A stretch of DNA of 47,126 nt from W0P28-013 sp051870755 (GCA_051870755.1 JBJECE010000025.1:1-47126); one strand, 5' to 3'; positions 24,216 through 33,918 are shown, counted from the first letter of the stretch. The notes: generated by a model not told the origin, from the letters alone. A program made the numbers and translations.

Positions 24216-24839
24216 TTGATATACATAGTCATCAGCGGATTTATTATTGGTTTGTTCACGTCGGTTCCCGTTGGGCCGCTGGGCATTCTTACCATTCAGC
24301 GCACGCTCAACCGCGGCCGCTGGCATGGGTTGGTTACCGGCTTGGGCGCATCGACCTCCGATTTGCTCTACGCCGCGATAGTCGGGTTCAGCATGAGTTT
24401 CGTTACCGATTTTATCAATGCGCATCAATTTTGGATACAGGTCATTGGCAGTGTCATCATCATTTTGTTTGGCATACATGTTTTTCGCAGCAATCCGGCC
24501 GACCGTTTGGAGTCGGTGAAAAAATCCACCAAAAGCGACTATTTCAGCGATTATATTTCGGCTTTCGGGCTCTGTTTGAGCAATCCGCTGATTATCTTCA
24601 TTTTCATCGGTCTGTTTGCGCAATTCAACTTTTTCACGCCCGGACAGACATGGTACGAAAACACCATCGGTTTATGCTCCATTTTGTTGGGCGCATTCAG
24701 TTGGTGGCTGACGCTTACCTTGCTGGTAAGCAAATTGCGTAATCGTTTCAACATACGCGGTTTGTGGATTTTGAATCGCATCACGGGTCTGCTTTTGGTC
24801 GTTCTCGGAGTGGTAGTGTGTATCAAAGCGCTATTATAG
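24216..24839 (+). CDS. LysE/RhtB-family exporter
   Basis: 207 residues if started at TTG 24216 (MIYIVISGFIIGLFTSVPVG); another TTG is at 24207 and no ATG is in range. The frame stays open far upstream inside miaA, but that part is an out-of-frame shadow. About six transmembrane helices are visible. The N-terminal VPVGPLGILTIQRTLNRGRW and GLSTSD-like GLGASTSDLLYAAIVGFS match the LysE family of amino-acid exporters. The substrate cannot be named. It is probably translated from the miaA transcript; a weak -7-like ACACTTTG (24202-24209) could also start a leaderless message. nadE follows after 38 bases. Confidence 0.82.
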   Translation: MIYIVISGFIIGLFTSVPVGPLGILTIQRTLNRGRWHGLVTGLGASTSDLLYAAIVGFSMSFVTDFINAHQFWIQVIGSVIIILFGIHVFRSNPADRLESVKKSTKSDYFSDYISAFGLCLSNPLIIFIFIGLFAQFNFFTPGQTWYENTIGLCSILLGAFSWWLTLTLLVSKLRNRFNIRGLWILNRITGLLLVVLGVVVCIKALL

Positions 24840-24877
24840 ATAAACGTCTGATGCACAGGCATTAAAGTTCTCGTAAT

Positions 24878-26791
24878 ATGGAAAATTTCGGATTCATCAA
24901 AGTGGCAGCCGGCATTCCGTCGGTGCGCGTAGCCGATTGTCGGTACAATGTGGAGCAAATTGTCCAATTAGTACACACGGCGTGCGATGGCGGCGTGCAA
25001 ATAGTTGTTTTCCCCGAGTTGTGTCTGACGGCCTACTCGTGTGGCGACCTGTTTCACAACACACTACTGATTGATGCTGCCGAAAGTGCCTTACAACAGT
25101 TGATCGACCGCACTCGGTCGCTGAACATTATAACCATCGTCGGGCTGCCGGTGCGCCACCACAACAGTTTATTCAACTGCGCTGCGGTCGTTCACCAAGG
25201 ACGCATATTGGGCATCGTTCCAAAAACTTTTTTGCCAAATTATAACGAGTTTTACGAAAAACGTTGGTTTGCCTCGGGTGCCGATGCCGGCACGCCATCC
25301 GTTGAATTGTGCGGTCAGGCCGTGCCGTTTGGCGTACAACTATTATTCGAAACAAGCGACGTTACGTTTGCCATCGAGTTGTGCGAGGACCTTTGGACGC
25401 CCATTCCGCCAAGCAGCCGGCAAGCCTTGGCCGGTGCGCACGTCATTTTCAATCTGTCGGCATCGGACGAAGTTATCGGCAAGCACGCCTATCTGCGCAA
25501 CCTTGTCATGCAACAATCGGCGCGCTGCATTGCCGGTTATGTATATGCGTCGGCGGGATTCGGCGAATCGAGCACCGATTTGGTGTTTGCCGGCAATGCG
25601 TTCGTAGCCGAAAACGGGTCGATGTTGACGGAGAGCACACGTTTCTGCCGGCAACCGCAACTATTGACAAGCGACATCGATGTAGAATATCTGCGCCACG
25701 AACGGCAAAAAAACAGCACCTTTATGCTTGGCACCACGCACGATTACACACGCATACCCGGCGCGCTGCCGACAACAGAGGCGCCGTTGAGCCGCACATT
25801 CAATCCGCATCCGTTCATTCCGTCGCATCACACGATGGTTGATACCTGCGAAGAAATTTTCGAAATGCAAGCCACAGCCTTGGCAGCCCGCCTGCAAGCC
25901 ATAGGCATCAAATCGTTGGTATTGGGCATTTCGGGCGGCTTGGATTCCACGCTGGCCTTGTTGGTGTGCATACGCACCTGCGACAAATTAGGACTGCCGC
26001 GACACAACATCGTCGGCATCACCATGCCGGGTTTCGGCACCACCGACCGCACCTACCGCAATGCCACCGAATTGGTCCAAAACGTTGGCGCCACCTTGCG
26101 CGAGATAAGCATCAAAGCGGCTTGCACACAGCACTTTGCCGACATCGGGCACGACAGCGCCACGCACGATGCCACCTACGAAAACACCCAAGCCCGCGAA
26201 CGCACCCAAATACTGATGGACGTAGCCAATCAATGCGGCGGATTGGTTGTCGGCACGGGCGACTTGTCGGAACTTGCGCTCGGTTGGGCAACCTACAACG
26301 GCGACCACATGAGCATGTACGCCGTCAATGCCAGCATTCCGAAAACGTTGGTGCGCTATTTGGTGCAATATGCGGCCGATTGCGACTTCGCCGCGGCTGC
26401 ACGCGAAAATTTACGCGACATTGTCGATACGCCGGTCAGCCCCGAACTGCTGCCGGCTGACAGCGATGGGAACATTGCGCAAAAAACCGAAGATTTGGTG
26501 GGCCCTTACGAGTTGCACGACTTTTTCATCTACCACATGTTGCGACATGGTTTTGCGCCCGATAAACTATTCATGTTAGCACAAAATGCCTTTGCCGGCC
26601 GTTACGAGCCGGTGGTCATCAAACATTGGCTGAAAACGTTTGTACGCCGATTCTTCAGTCAGCAATTCAAACGTTCGTGTATGCCCGACGGCCCGAAAAT
26701 AGGCAGTGTCAATCTGTCGCCACGCGGCGATTGGCGCATGCCGAGCGACGCTTCGGCGGCGATATGGCTGGCACAAATCGAAAACTTATAA
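24878..26791 (+). CDS. nadE: Glutamine-dependent NAD+ synthetase
   Basis: 637 residues, the length of the two-domain form. The N-terminal nitrilase-type glutaminase domain (about 1-290) has catalytic Glu in VVFPELCLTAYS, Lys in GIVPKTFLPNYNEFYEKRWF and Cys in IELCEDLW. The C-terminal synthetase domain (about 330-637) has the PP-loop GISGGLDSTLAL, TMPGFGTTDRTYRNA and GTGDLSELALGWATYNGDHM. It converts nicotinate adenine dinucleotide to NAD+ with glutamine-derived ammonia. It is the last gene of the probable unit starting at 22729 and ends at a shared terminator. Confidence 0.96.
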   Translation: MENFGFIKVAAGIPSVRVADCRYNVEQIVQLVHTACDGGVQIVVFPELCLTAYSCGDLFHNTLLIDAAESALQQLIDRTRSLNIITIVGLPVRHHNSLFNCAAVVHQGRILGIVPKTFLPNYNEFYEKRWFASGADAGTPSVELCGQAVPFGVQLLFETSDVTFAIELCEDLWTPIPPSSRQALAGAHVIFNLSASDEVIGKHAYLRNLVMQQSARCIAGYVYASAGFGESSTDLVFAGNAFVAENGSMLTESTRFCRQPQLLTSDIDVEYLRHERQKNSTFMLGTTHDYTRIPGALPTTEAPLSRTFNPHPFIPSHHTMVDTCEEIFEMQATALAARLQAIGIKSLVLGISGGLDSTLALLVCIRTCDKLGLPRHNIVGITMPGFGTTDRTYRNATELVQNVGATLREISIKAACTQHFADIGHDSATHDATYENTQARERTQILMDVANQCGGLVVGTGDLSELALGWATYNGDHMSMYAVNASIPKTLVRYLVQYAADCDFAAAARENLRDIVDTPVSPELLPADSDGNIAQKTEDLVGPYELHDFFIYHMLRHGFAPDKLFMLAQNAFAGRYEPVVIKHWLKTFVRRFFSQQFKRSCMPDGPKIGSVNLSPRGDWRMPSDASAAIWLAQIENL

Positions 26792-26798
26792 AACAACA

Positions 26799-26830
26799 AA
26801 ATCCCGAAAGTTACCTTTCGGGATTTTTTC
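26799..26830. terminator. Bidirectional terminator between convergent genes
   Basis: The stem atcccgaaag / ctttcgggat is flanked by an A-run on the left and six T on the right. It serves nadE on the plus strand and the DUF3078 gene on the minus strand. Confidence 0.88.
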
Positions 26831-26845
26831 GGCTGCGACAATTAT

Positions 26846-27862
26846 TTAGAAACTGTAACCGATGCCAAGTCCGAGGTTGCCTTTGAACTGCACGCGCTCT
26901 ACCGGATTGTTACCGTCTTTGTCGGCTATCATCACGCCATTGACATATTTGAGCGATGTGCTCAGCGTAACATTCAGCACTTTGAGGAATTGGTACGAGA
27001 TGGCGAAATCCCAATCGACGTCGAAATTGCCGAAACGACGATGGTCACTCATATCCTCCGACCAACGATACGGCGTAAAGATGCCGACAGTCGAGATGAT
27101 TTTCAGATTTTCGATGCGCGTATAATTGACACCGGCTTTGGCCGAAAGACCAAGTTCGGGCAGACAGGTTTTGTCGGGAGCGATGCCGTATGCGGCGCGC
27201 AGACTTGTCTTCTGTTCCACGCCGGCACCATCGATGTACGACAGGCTATCGAGCGTGCAACTCGAGATACGTCCCGTAACCGGTGCGATATAGACCGAGA
27301 AAATGTCGTTCGGTTTCCAATCGATACCGACCGAAATGTCGGTGTACGATGGCGACAACCAACCTGCAATCGGTTTTTTGTAATCGCCATTGTCGTCGGC
27401 ACCATATTTATAGCCGCGCGCATACTGCGATTTGAAACTACCCAGCACGGTCAGATACCACGTTTTGTGAAATTCCCAACCAAATTTGGTGGTGAAATTG
27501 ATTTTGTCGTTCGATTTGCGCCATGGTTCAAACTCGCTTTCCAGATAGGTCATACCGAAATCGGTGTCCAAGTTTGTTTCCCAAGCGAGGCTGTTTTTCT
27601 GATACAGCAGCGTGATGTTGGCAGCCGCCACGGTGGTGATGTTGTTGTTGCCGCCGGCAGCCCAATTCCACAAACCGGTTGCGCTGGCATTCAACGACAA
27701 AATACCGGTACATTTCCAATATTTTTCTTTGACAGGTGGCGTTGTTTGTTCGGCGGTTTCGGCGGCTGCCGCAGCACCGGCATCAACATTCGGTTCGTCG
27801 GCCACTGCCGATACAGTGCCCATCATCAGCAACGATGACAGAAGTAAACATTTGATTTTCAT
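26846..27862 (-). CDS. DUF3078 outer-membrane beta-barrel protein
   Basis: 338 residues with a signal peptide (MKIKCLLLSSLLMMGTVSAV). An Ala/Glu/Thr-rich linker (about 25-45) precedes the DUF3078 pattern: GILSLNASATGLWNWAAGGN, LLYQKNSLAWETNLDTDFGM and KTWYLTVLGSFKSQYARGYK. Alternating hydrophobic strands and the C-terminal YSF suggest a 12- to 14-strand barrel in the outer membrane. The function of the family is unknown. It is monocistronic with a good promoter and the shared terminator. Confidence 0.88.
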   Translation of the reverse strand: MKIKCLLLSSLLMMGTVSAVADEPNVDAGAAAAAETAEQTTPPVKEKYWKCTGILSLNASATGLWNWAAGGNNNITTVAAANITLLYQKNSLAWETNLDTDFGMTYLESEFEPWRKSNDKINFTTKFGWEFHKTWYLTVLGSFKSQYARGYKYGADDNGDYKKPIAGWLSPSYTDISVGIDWKPNDIFSVYIAPVTGRISSCTLDSLSYIDGAGVEQKTSLRAAYGIAPDKTCLPELGLSAKAGVNYTRIENLKIISTVGIFTPYRWSEDMSDHRRFGNFDVDWDFAISYQFLKVLNVTLSTSLKYVNGVMIADKDGNNPVERVQFKGNLGLGIGYSF

Positions 27863-27912
27863 AAAGATAATAATTATTTATTAAAAAATTTAACATTCAT
27901 ACAAAGTCGCCG

Positions 27913-27943
27913 CAAAATTACAAAAAAAATGCAATTTTACAAA
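27913..27943 (-). promoter_or_regulatory. Promoter of the DUF3078 gene
   Basis: On the minus strand there is a -33 TTTG (27940-27943), a 19-base spacer and a -7 TAATTTTG (27913-27920). Confidence 0.82.
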
Positions 27944-27974
27944 TACTCGTCGGTAAAAATATACAAAAAATTGA

Positions 27975-29333
27975 TTATGCCTTTTCGCGAATAAAGCACA
28001 CGCAACCAGCCGCCAACAACAGACACACGCCGGCCACGCCGAGCATATACACCTGCTGTCCGCCCACCAAGTGCAACAGACCGCCACCGCACAAGGCCGC
28101 TACTATCTGCGGCAGACAGATAGTGCAATTGAACAAACCCAACAGCGTACCCATGTGCCGGCTGCCCTGAATGGCATTGGTGAAAATGGTAAACGGCAAC
28201 GCCAACATAGCCGCCCAAGCCGCGCCTATCAGCGCATAACTGACAAACAGCACATACTGATTATGCACAAACAGCACCGACACAAAACCGACAGCGCCTA
28301 TCAACAGCGACAGCGCGTAGGCGCCCTTATTACCAAGACGATGTTCGATGGTCGGCAGCAACGCCGCCCACACAAGCGAGCCTACGGCCTGCACGGCAAA
28401 CACAACACCGACCCAATCGCCGGCATTCTGAAACGCCGCATCGGCCGTACATGTGCCATCCCACGCAAAGCACAAGGCTGCAACGGCACCATTCGAATAA
28501 GTCCACATATACATAAAGGCCGCCCAACAAAAAAACTGCACCAAGCCCACGGTTACGAACGTGCGCACAACACGTTTGTCCGCTTGGTCGCTGTGCGCGC
28601 CGGCAGCCGGTGCATCATCGTCGGTTTTGATGCCGTGAAAACGCGCATACTCCGCCGGCGGCATCTCGCGCACGGTCAGGAATGTGTACAACACACACAC
28701 TATCAAAATGGCTGCTCCCACATAGAACGACCACTTGACCGACGAAGGAATGACACCTTCGGGAGCCGTATTGGCAATGCCGATCCATGTAAAAAATATC
28801 GGGAACAGATAGCCCACCAACGAGCCTGCATTACACAACGCCGACTGAATGGCATAAGCCGTACCTTTTTGCGCCTCGTTCACCGTATCGCCCACCATCA
28901 TTTTGAAAGGCTGCATGGCAATATTGATGCCCGTGTCGAGAAACATCAGCGCAAACAGGCCAAACCACATGGCCGCATTCAGACCCAGAAATGCGCTCTG
29001 CTCAAACGTAAAATCGCCGGCATTGGGCAACAGCACCATCACCGCCACGGCAATAACGGCGCCAATAAGCAGATAGAACTTACGCCGCCCGAACACCGGA
29101 CCAAGCCACGTTTTGTCGGACAGCAAACCGACCAACGGCTGCACTATCATGCCCATGAGCGGCGGCAATATCCAAAAATAACTCAAATCGTGCGGATCGG
29201 CGCCAAGCGTGGCAAAGATGCGACTGATATTGGCACTCTGCAACGCATAAGCAATCTGCACACCAAAAAATCCGAAACTGATGTTCCACAATTTCAAAAA
29301 ACTCAAATTGGGTTGGGTAGGTTTAGTTTGCAT
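27975..29333 (-). CDS. SLC45-type MFS sugar transporter
   Basis: 452 residues and about 12 transmembrane helices. The N-terminus (SFLKLWNISFGFFGVQIAYA, LQSANISRIFATLGADPHDL) and GLLSDKTWLGPVFGRRKFYL are typical of bacterial SLC45-like maltose/sucrose:H+ symporters. FGRRK is the MFS loop 2-3 motif. A central hydrophilic loop (about 225-255) separates the halves. It should import a di- or oligosaccharide through the inner membrane; the exact sugar is not evident, and no glycosidase lies beside it. It is divergent from the tsaC gene with closely packed promoters. Confidence 0.87.
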   Translation of the reverse strand: MQTKPTQPNLSFLKLWNISFGFFGVQIAYALQSANISRIFATLGADPHDLSYFWILPPLMGMIVQPLVGLLSDKTWLGPVFGRRKFYLLIGAVIAVAVMVLLPNAGDFTFEQSAFLGLNAAMWFGLFALMFLDTGINIAMQPFKMMVGDTVNEAQKGTAYAIQSALCNAGSLVGYLFPIFFTWIGIANTAPEGVIPSSVKWSFYVGAAILIVCVLYTFLTVREMPPAEYARFHGIKTDDDAPAAGAHSDQADKRVVRTFVTVGLVQFFCWAAFMYMWTYSNGAVAALCFAWDGTCTADAAFQNAGDWVGVVFAVQAVGSLVWAALLPTIEHRLGNKGAYALSLLIGAVGFVSVLFVHNQYVLFVSYALIGAAWAAMLALPFTIFTNAIQGSRHMGTLLGLFNCTICLPQIVAALCGGGLLHLVGGQQVYMLGVAGVCLLLAAGCVCFIREKA

Positions 29334-29357
29334 AAGTTTTTAGGCTAAAAAAGTGGT

Positions 29358-29365
29358 CAAAGATA
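29358..29365 (-). promoter_or_regulatory. -7 element of the sugar transporter gene
   Basis: TATCTTTG on the minus strand, 24 bases before the ATG. The normal -33 position falls inside the divergent tsaC promoter, and no TTG is seen there. Confidence 0.6.
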
Positions 29366-29373
29366 CACATTTT

Positions 29374-29405
29374 TTTGCGAATCGCGAAAAAATATACTAT
29401 TTTTG
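29374..29405 (+). promoter_or_regulatory. Promoter of the tsaC gene
   Basis: A -33 TTTG (29374-29377), a 20-base spacer and a -7 TATTTTTG (29398-29405). It abuts the divergent promoter at 29358-29365. Confidence 0.78.
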
Positions 29406-29432
29406 TGCGTTTTTTTATCGACACTTTATTGT

Positions 29433-29999
29433 ATGAACAACGACGACATCCGAAACGCACTTGACGTATTGCGCCGCGGCGGCGTGATACTCTATCCCAC
29501 CGACACCGTGTGGGGCATCGGCTGCGACGCCACCAACGAAGTAGCCGTACGCCGCGTATTCGACATCAAACAGCGCGCCGACTCGAAAGCCATGCTCGTA
29601 CTCATCGACAGCACCGCCAAACTGCAAGGCTGCATCGACGAAATTCCCGACATCGCCTTCGACCTGATAGAGATGAGCGAAAAACCGCTAACCATCATCT
29701 ACTCCGGCGCAAAAAATCTGGCGAAAAATCTGATTGCCGACGACGGCAGCATCGGCATACGCGTAACCAACGAGCCGTTTTCGCATACGCTCTGCGAGCG
29801 ATTCCACAAACCGATTGTATCGACATCGGCCAACATCAGCGGGCAGCCAACGCCACAAAATTTTGCCGAAATAACCGACGAGATAAAACAAGCCGTCGAT
29901 TACATAGTCGCCACACGCCAAACAGACATGCACAAAGCCACGCCATCGAGCATCATCAAACTCGGCACACACGGCGAAGTGAAAATCATACGACAATAG
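29433..29999 (+). CDS. L-threonylcarbamoyladenylate synthase (TsaC/Sua5/YrdC family)
   Basis: 188 residues from the ATG at 29433 (MNNDDIRNALDVLRRGGVIL); the frame upstream starts in the promoter and is rejected. Family motifs: YPTDTVWGIGCDATN, IKQRADSKAMLVLI (the KxR and SxxN substrate pocket), GIRVTNEPFS and STSANISGQPTP. It makes threonylcarbamoyl-AMP for the t6A37 modification of ANN-decoding tRNAs. The length fits the short TsaC form without the Sua5 C-terminal domain. Confidence 0.94.
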   Translation: MNNDDIRNALDVLRRGGVILYPTDTVWGIGCDATNEVAVRRVFDIKQRADSKAMLVLIDSTAKLQGCIDEIPDIAFDLIEMSEKPLTIIYSGAKNLAKNLIADDGSIGIRVTNEPFSHTLCERFHKPIVSTSANISGQPTPQNFAEITDEIKQAVDYIVATRQTDMHKATPSSIIKLGTHGEVKIIRQ

Positions 30000-30108
30000 C
30001 GCCGTTTGGCACACAAATTGAACAACCAAACCAACAAACAAGGGCGAAAACACCGTCCGAACAGCGGTTTCGGATAAAAACGCGCCTACATTCACTCACT
30101 TATCGGGC

Positions 30109-30137
30109 ATTTTGCCGACACAAAAACACGACAAAAT
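30109..30137. promoter_or_regulatory. Imperfect dyad upstream of lon
   Basis: ATTTTGCCG (30109-30117) and CGACAAAAT (30129-30137) form an inverted repeat with one mismatch and an 11-base spacer, 20 bases before the lon start. No TAnnTTTG promoter was found in the 158-base gap. It could be a repressor site for a stress gene or just a hairpin. Confidence 0.35.
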
Positions 30138-30157
30138 GTCAGTAATAAACTCGACTT

Positions 30158-32566
30158 ATGAAAATTGACGACATATTGACAGATGCAAAAATCGGGAGCG
30201 TCCACAGCGAAGTGATACACATCGACGAGCAGGGCGACCCCACGTTGGTAACAACCATTTCGGGCGACGAACTGCCCGTATTGCCCTTGCGCAACATGGT
30301 GCTATTCCCGCAAGTGGTGATGCCCGTTTCGGTAGGGCGCGACAGCTCGCTGGAACTTGTGAACGAAGTGTACAACCGGCACGGCGAACTGATGGCCGTG
30401 ATGCAACGCGACCACACCGTCGAGCATCCGAAACAAGACGATTTGTTTGCCTACGGCACCGTGGCACGCATTCTGCGCATCATCGAGCTGCCCGACAACA
30501 CCACGATGGTCATCCTGCACGGCCGCCGACGCGCACGCATTCTCGAAACCGTAAAACAACGTCCTTACCTCACCGCCACCGTCGATCTGATGCCCGAAAT
30601 AGCACCCGAAACCGTCGATGAACAAGCGGAACAAACGTTGGACACCATCAAAGTGCTGTGCGAAAAAATCGTCAAAAAATCGAACTCCATACCCAACGAA
30701 GTGCTGTTTGCCATCGAACACAGCGACACGCCCGAAGCGCTCATCAACTTCGTGTGCGGCAACCTGCAAATCGACAAATTCGCACAACAAGAACTGCTCG
30801 AAACGCACGACCTGCGCGAACGCGCCACACTGCTGGCCGATGTGCTGACGCAGGAGTTGAAACAGATTACCGTGTCGGCATCAATACAGTCGAAAGTGCT
30901 GAAAGACATCGACAAACAGCAACGCGAATACTTTCTGCAACAGCAGATGAAAACCATCAAAAACGAGTTGGGCGACACAAACAGCGACAAACTGATAGAC
31001 GCCTACCGCGAACGCGCCAAAACAAAAAAATGGGACGCAAAAACGGCCGACGTTTTCAACAAAGAACTGAAAAAGTTGGAAATGATGCCGCAGCAATCGC
31101 CCGACTTCGCCGTGCAACAAAATTACGTCGAAACCCTATTAGACCTGCCGTGGAACGAATACACGTCGGATAATTTCGACCTGAAAAAAGCACAAAAAAT
31201 TCTCGACCGCGACCACTCCGGACTCGACAAGGTGAAAGAACGCATCATCGAACATCTGGCCGTGCTGAAACTGCGCAACGACCTGAAAGCGCCCATTTTG
31301 TGCCTCTACGGACCTCCGGGCGTAGGCAAAACGTCGCTCGGAAAATCCATCGCCGAAAGCCTCGGACGCAAATATGTGCGTGTATCGTTGGGCGGCATGC
31401 ACGACGAAGCCGAAATTCGCGGACACCGACGCACATACATCGGCGCCATGCCCGGACGCATCATCCAAAACCTGAAAAAAGTAGGTTCGTCGAATCCCGT
31501 CTTTGTGCTCGACGAGATAGACAAACTGGCGAACGACATACACGGCGACCCATCGTCGGCACTTCTCGAAGTGCTCGACCCCGAACAAAACGCCACGTTC
31601 CACGACAACTATCTCGACATCGACTACGACCTGTCGAAAGTGCTGTTCATCGCCACTGCCAACGACATTTCGGCAGTGCCACGCCCGCTGCGCGACCGCA
31701 TGGAGTTGATAGAAGTGAACGGATACATCGCCGAAGAAAAAGTGGAGATAGCCGCCAAACATTTAGTACCCAGACAGTTGAAAGAGCACGGCATCGACAA
31801 AAAACAGTTGAAACTGTCCAAGAAAACCTTGCGGCACATCATCGATAACTACACGCGCGAATCGGGCGTGCGCGAACTCGACCGTGTCATCGCCAAAATA
31901 ATGCGCAAAACCGCCTGCAAAATAGCCACCGAAACGCCCTACGAACCCGACATTGCCATCGAGAGCCTAAACGAATACCTCGGCATGCCGCGCTACACAT
32001 ACGACACCTACCAAGGCAACGACATCTGCGGCGTAGTAACAGGCCTGGCATGGACGGCTGTCGGCGGCGAAATACTCTACATCGAAGTCAGCCTAAGCAA
32101 ATCGAAATCGCCGCAACTCACCCTGACCGGCAATTTAGGCGACGTAATGAAAGAGTCGGCCGTGATTGCTGTCGAATACCTGAAAGCGCACGCCGACACA
32201 TTCGGCATCGACGCCAAGTTGTTCGACAAATACGCCATTCACATTCATGTGCCCGAAGGCGCCATACCGAAAGACGGACCATCGGCCGGCATCACCATGC
32301 TGACCGCGCTGGCATCGGCATTTACGCACCGCAAAGTGAAGAAAAACATGGCCATGACCGGCGAAATAACCCTGCGCGGCAAACTGCTGCCCGTCGGCGG
32401 CATCAAAGAGAAAATATTGGCCGCAAAACGCGCCGGCATCACCGACATTCTGATGTGTGCCGACAACAAACGCGACATCGACGAAATAAACGATCTCTAT
32501 CTGAAAGGGCTGAGATTCCACTTTACAGACAACATGACCGACGCGCTGAACACGGCACTCTTATGA
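30158..32566 (+). CDS. lon: ATP-dependent protease Lon
   Basis: 802 residues. The N-terminal substrate-binding domain (about 40-245) begins LPVLPLRNMVLFPQVVMPVS. A coiled-coil stretch (KDIDKQQREYFLQQQMKTIK) follows. The AAA+ domain has Walker A GPPGVGKTSLGKS, Walker B VFVLDEIDKL and the pore-region GGMHDEAEIRGHRRTYIGAM. The protease domain has catalytic Ser 709 in KDGPSAGITM and Lys 752 in GGIKEKILAAKR, the Ser-Lys dyad spacing (43) of the family. It degrades misfolded and regulatory proteins in the cytoplasm. Regulation may involve the dyad at 30109-30137. A terminator follows. Confidence 0.97.
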   Translation: MKIDDILTDAKIGSVHSEVIHIDEQGDPTLVTTISGDELPVLPLRNMVLFPQVVMPVSVGRDSSLELVNEVYNRHGELMAVMQRDHTVEHPKQDDLFAYGTVARILRIIELPDNTTMVILHGRRRARILETVKQRPYLTATVDLMPEIAPETVDEQAEQTLDTIKVLCEKIVKKSNSIPNEVLFAIEHSDTPEALINFVCGNLQIDKFAQQELLETHDLRERATLLADVLTQELKQITVSASIQSKVLKDIDKQQREYFLQQQMKTIKNELGDTNSDKLIDAYRERAKTKKWDAKTADVFNKELKKLEMMPQQSPDFAVQQNYVETLLDLPWNEYTSDNFDLKKAQKILDRDHSGLDKVKERIIEHLAVLKLRNDLKAPILCLYGPPGVGKTSLGKSIAESLGRKYVRVSLGGMHDEAEIRGHRRTYIGAMPGRIIQNLKKVGSSNPVFVLDEIDKLANDIHGDPSSALLEVLDPEQNATFHDNYLDIDYDLSKVLFIATANDISAVPRPLRDRMELIEVNGYIAEEKVEIAAKHLVPRQLKEHGIDKKQLKLSKKTLRHIIDNYTRESGVRELDRVIAKIMRKTACKIATETPYEPDIAIESLNEYLGMPRYTYDTYQGNDICGVVTGLAWTAVGGEILYIEVSLSKSKSPQLTLTGNLGDVMKESAVIAVEYLKAHADTFGIDAKLFDKYAIHIHVPEGAIPKDGPSAGITMLTALASAFTHRKVKKNMAMTGEITLRGKLLPVGGIKEKILAAKRAGITDILMCADNKRDIDEINDLYLKGLRFHFTDNMTDALNTALL

Positions 32567-32588
32567 GCCGCAACGCGCCCCACAAACC

Positions 32589-32618
32589 AACAGACATCGG
32601 TTGCGATGTCTGTTTTTT
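32589..32618 (+). terminator. Rho-independent terminator of lon
   Basis: The stem acagacatcg / cgatgtctgt with a 4-base loop is followed by a T-rich run (ttttttgtttttt). Confidence 0.88.
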
Positions 32619-32634
32619 GTTTTTTGACCGCCGA

Positions 32635-32666
32635 TTTGGTACTTTGAAAAATTATGCCTATCTTTG
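32635..32666 (+). promoter_or_regulatory. Promoter of the LRR surface protein gene
   Basis: A -33 TTTG (32635-32638), a 20-base spacer and a -7 TATCTTTG (32659-32666), 38 bases before the start. Confidence 0.78.
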
Positions 32667-32704
32667 AAAAAGTTCATCACAATTTTTGTTAAAAATCGGA
32701 TTAC

Positions 32705-33913
32705 ATGAAACATCGCACTCTGCTTATTTTGAGTTTATTTTTATTGATATTCAGCCATTTAGATACAATTATCGCCTCCGACACCGCCGTCGATGGCATC
32801 TATTACAATTTCGACGATGCAACGCTCACAGCCAAAGTTACCTACCGCGGTGCCGAAGACAATTGGATGTACGACACCACCGGCGATTTGGCTTATGTTG
32901 GTCATTTGGTGATACCCGCTTCCGTTACCTACAACAGCAAAGTCTATACAGTCGTTGGTTTGGATACTGACGCACTTATCAATAGTAAAAAATTGCTTAC
33001 ACTCTCGTTGCCGGCCACCGTTACCTCTATCGGCACAGGAGCTTTCACGCAGTGTAATGCCCTTCAAAGCATTACCGTAGATGCCGCCAATCCGGCTTTG
33101 CTGTCGTACGACGGTCTGCTCTACTATCGCGGCAATCCGCTCACCTTGGGCGTTGTACCGCGCGGCAAAACAGGCGCGTTGGAATTGCCCGACGGATTAA
33201 CCGAAATTCCGAGCGGAAAATTTCAAAAATCAAGCATTGAGAGCGTAATTATTCCCAACAGCGTTACGACTATAAAAGACGGAGCCTTTAGCGAATGTAA
33301 ACTACTCATTGACATCACCATCGGCAATCAGGTACACACCATCGAACGCAGTGCATTTATGAACGATACGGCGCTCCAAGTGGTACAACTGCCGGCCTCG
33401 ATGCGCACCATCGGTGCATCAGCATTTCTGGGGTGTTTCAATTTAACTTACCTGACCATCAAAGAGGGGCTGACAACCATCGAAGAGTCGGCATTCAGCG
33501 GATGCTCTTCGCTTTGCGGCATCTATCTGCCAAGCACGCTGACTACCATCGGCAACAACGCCTTTTCCGGCTGCGTCAACCTGACAGCCATTCTGAACAA
33601 CAGCGCCCTCGACCTCCAAAGCGGCTCCGATGCCTACGGCGGTGTAGCCCTCTATGCCACCGACATCATCAGCGGCAGCCTGCCTACGGGTGCGCACACC
33701 TCCACCGCCCAAGAGCCCAGCGTGGTAGCCACACGCGGCGGCATTGTCATTCACCACGCCGAAGGGCGACAAGTGCAGGTGTACAACGCTGCCGGACTGC
33801 TCGTCGCACAACAACGATATGCCACAGCGCACCACACCATCTTCGTGCCGACCCAAGGCCTCTATGTAGTGCGCATCGACGGCCACGCACACAAAGTGCT
33901 GGTGCGACAATAA
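32705..33913 (+). CDS. BspA-type leucine-rich-repeat protein with T9SS sorting domain
   Basis: 402 residues. A signal peptide (MKHRTLLILSLFLLIFSHLD) leads to a short beta region. About seven LRR_5 (BspA/TpLRR) units at about 80-305 follow, each like LPATVTSIGTGAFTQCNALQ. The last 70 residues are a type IX sorting domain (GRQVQVYNAAGLLVAQQRYA, GLYVVRIDGHAHKVLVRQ). BspA-type repeats often mediate binding to host proteins or other bacteria, so adhesion is a reasonable inference, not shown. It has its own promoter. The N-terminal repeats resemble the single BspA unit of the protein at 43378. Confidence 0.9.
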   Translation: MKHRTLLILSLFLLIFSHLDTIIASDTAVDGIYYNFDDATLTAKVTYRGAEDNWMYDTTGDLAYVGHLVIPASVTYNSKVYTVVGLDTDALINSKKLLTLSLPATVTSIGTGAFTQCNALQSITVDAANPALLSYDGLLYYRGNPLTLGVVPRGKTGALELPDGLTEIPSGKFQKSSIESVIIPNSVTTIKDGAFSECKLLIDITIGNQVHTIERSAFMNDTALQVVQLPASMRTIGASAFLGCFNLTYLTIKEGLTTIEESAFSGCSSLCGIYLPSTLTTIGNNAFSGCVNLTAILNNSALDLQSGSDAYGGVALYATDIISGSLPTGAHTSTAQEPSVVATRGGIVIHHAEGRQVQVYNAAGLLVAQQRYATAHHTIFVPTQGLYVVRIDGHAHKVLVRQ

Positions 33914-33918
33914 CAAAA

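Noticed and set aside
28071..29348. 425-residue plus-strand frame across the sugar transporter
   Set aside because: Antisense to a clear 12-helix MFS gene; the translation is a His/Arg/Gln-rich shadow.
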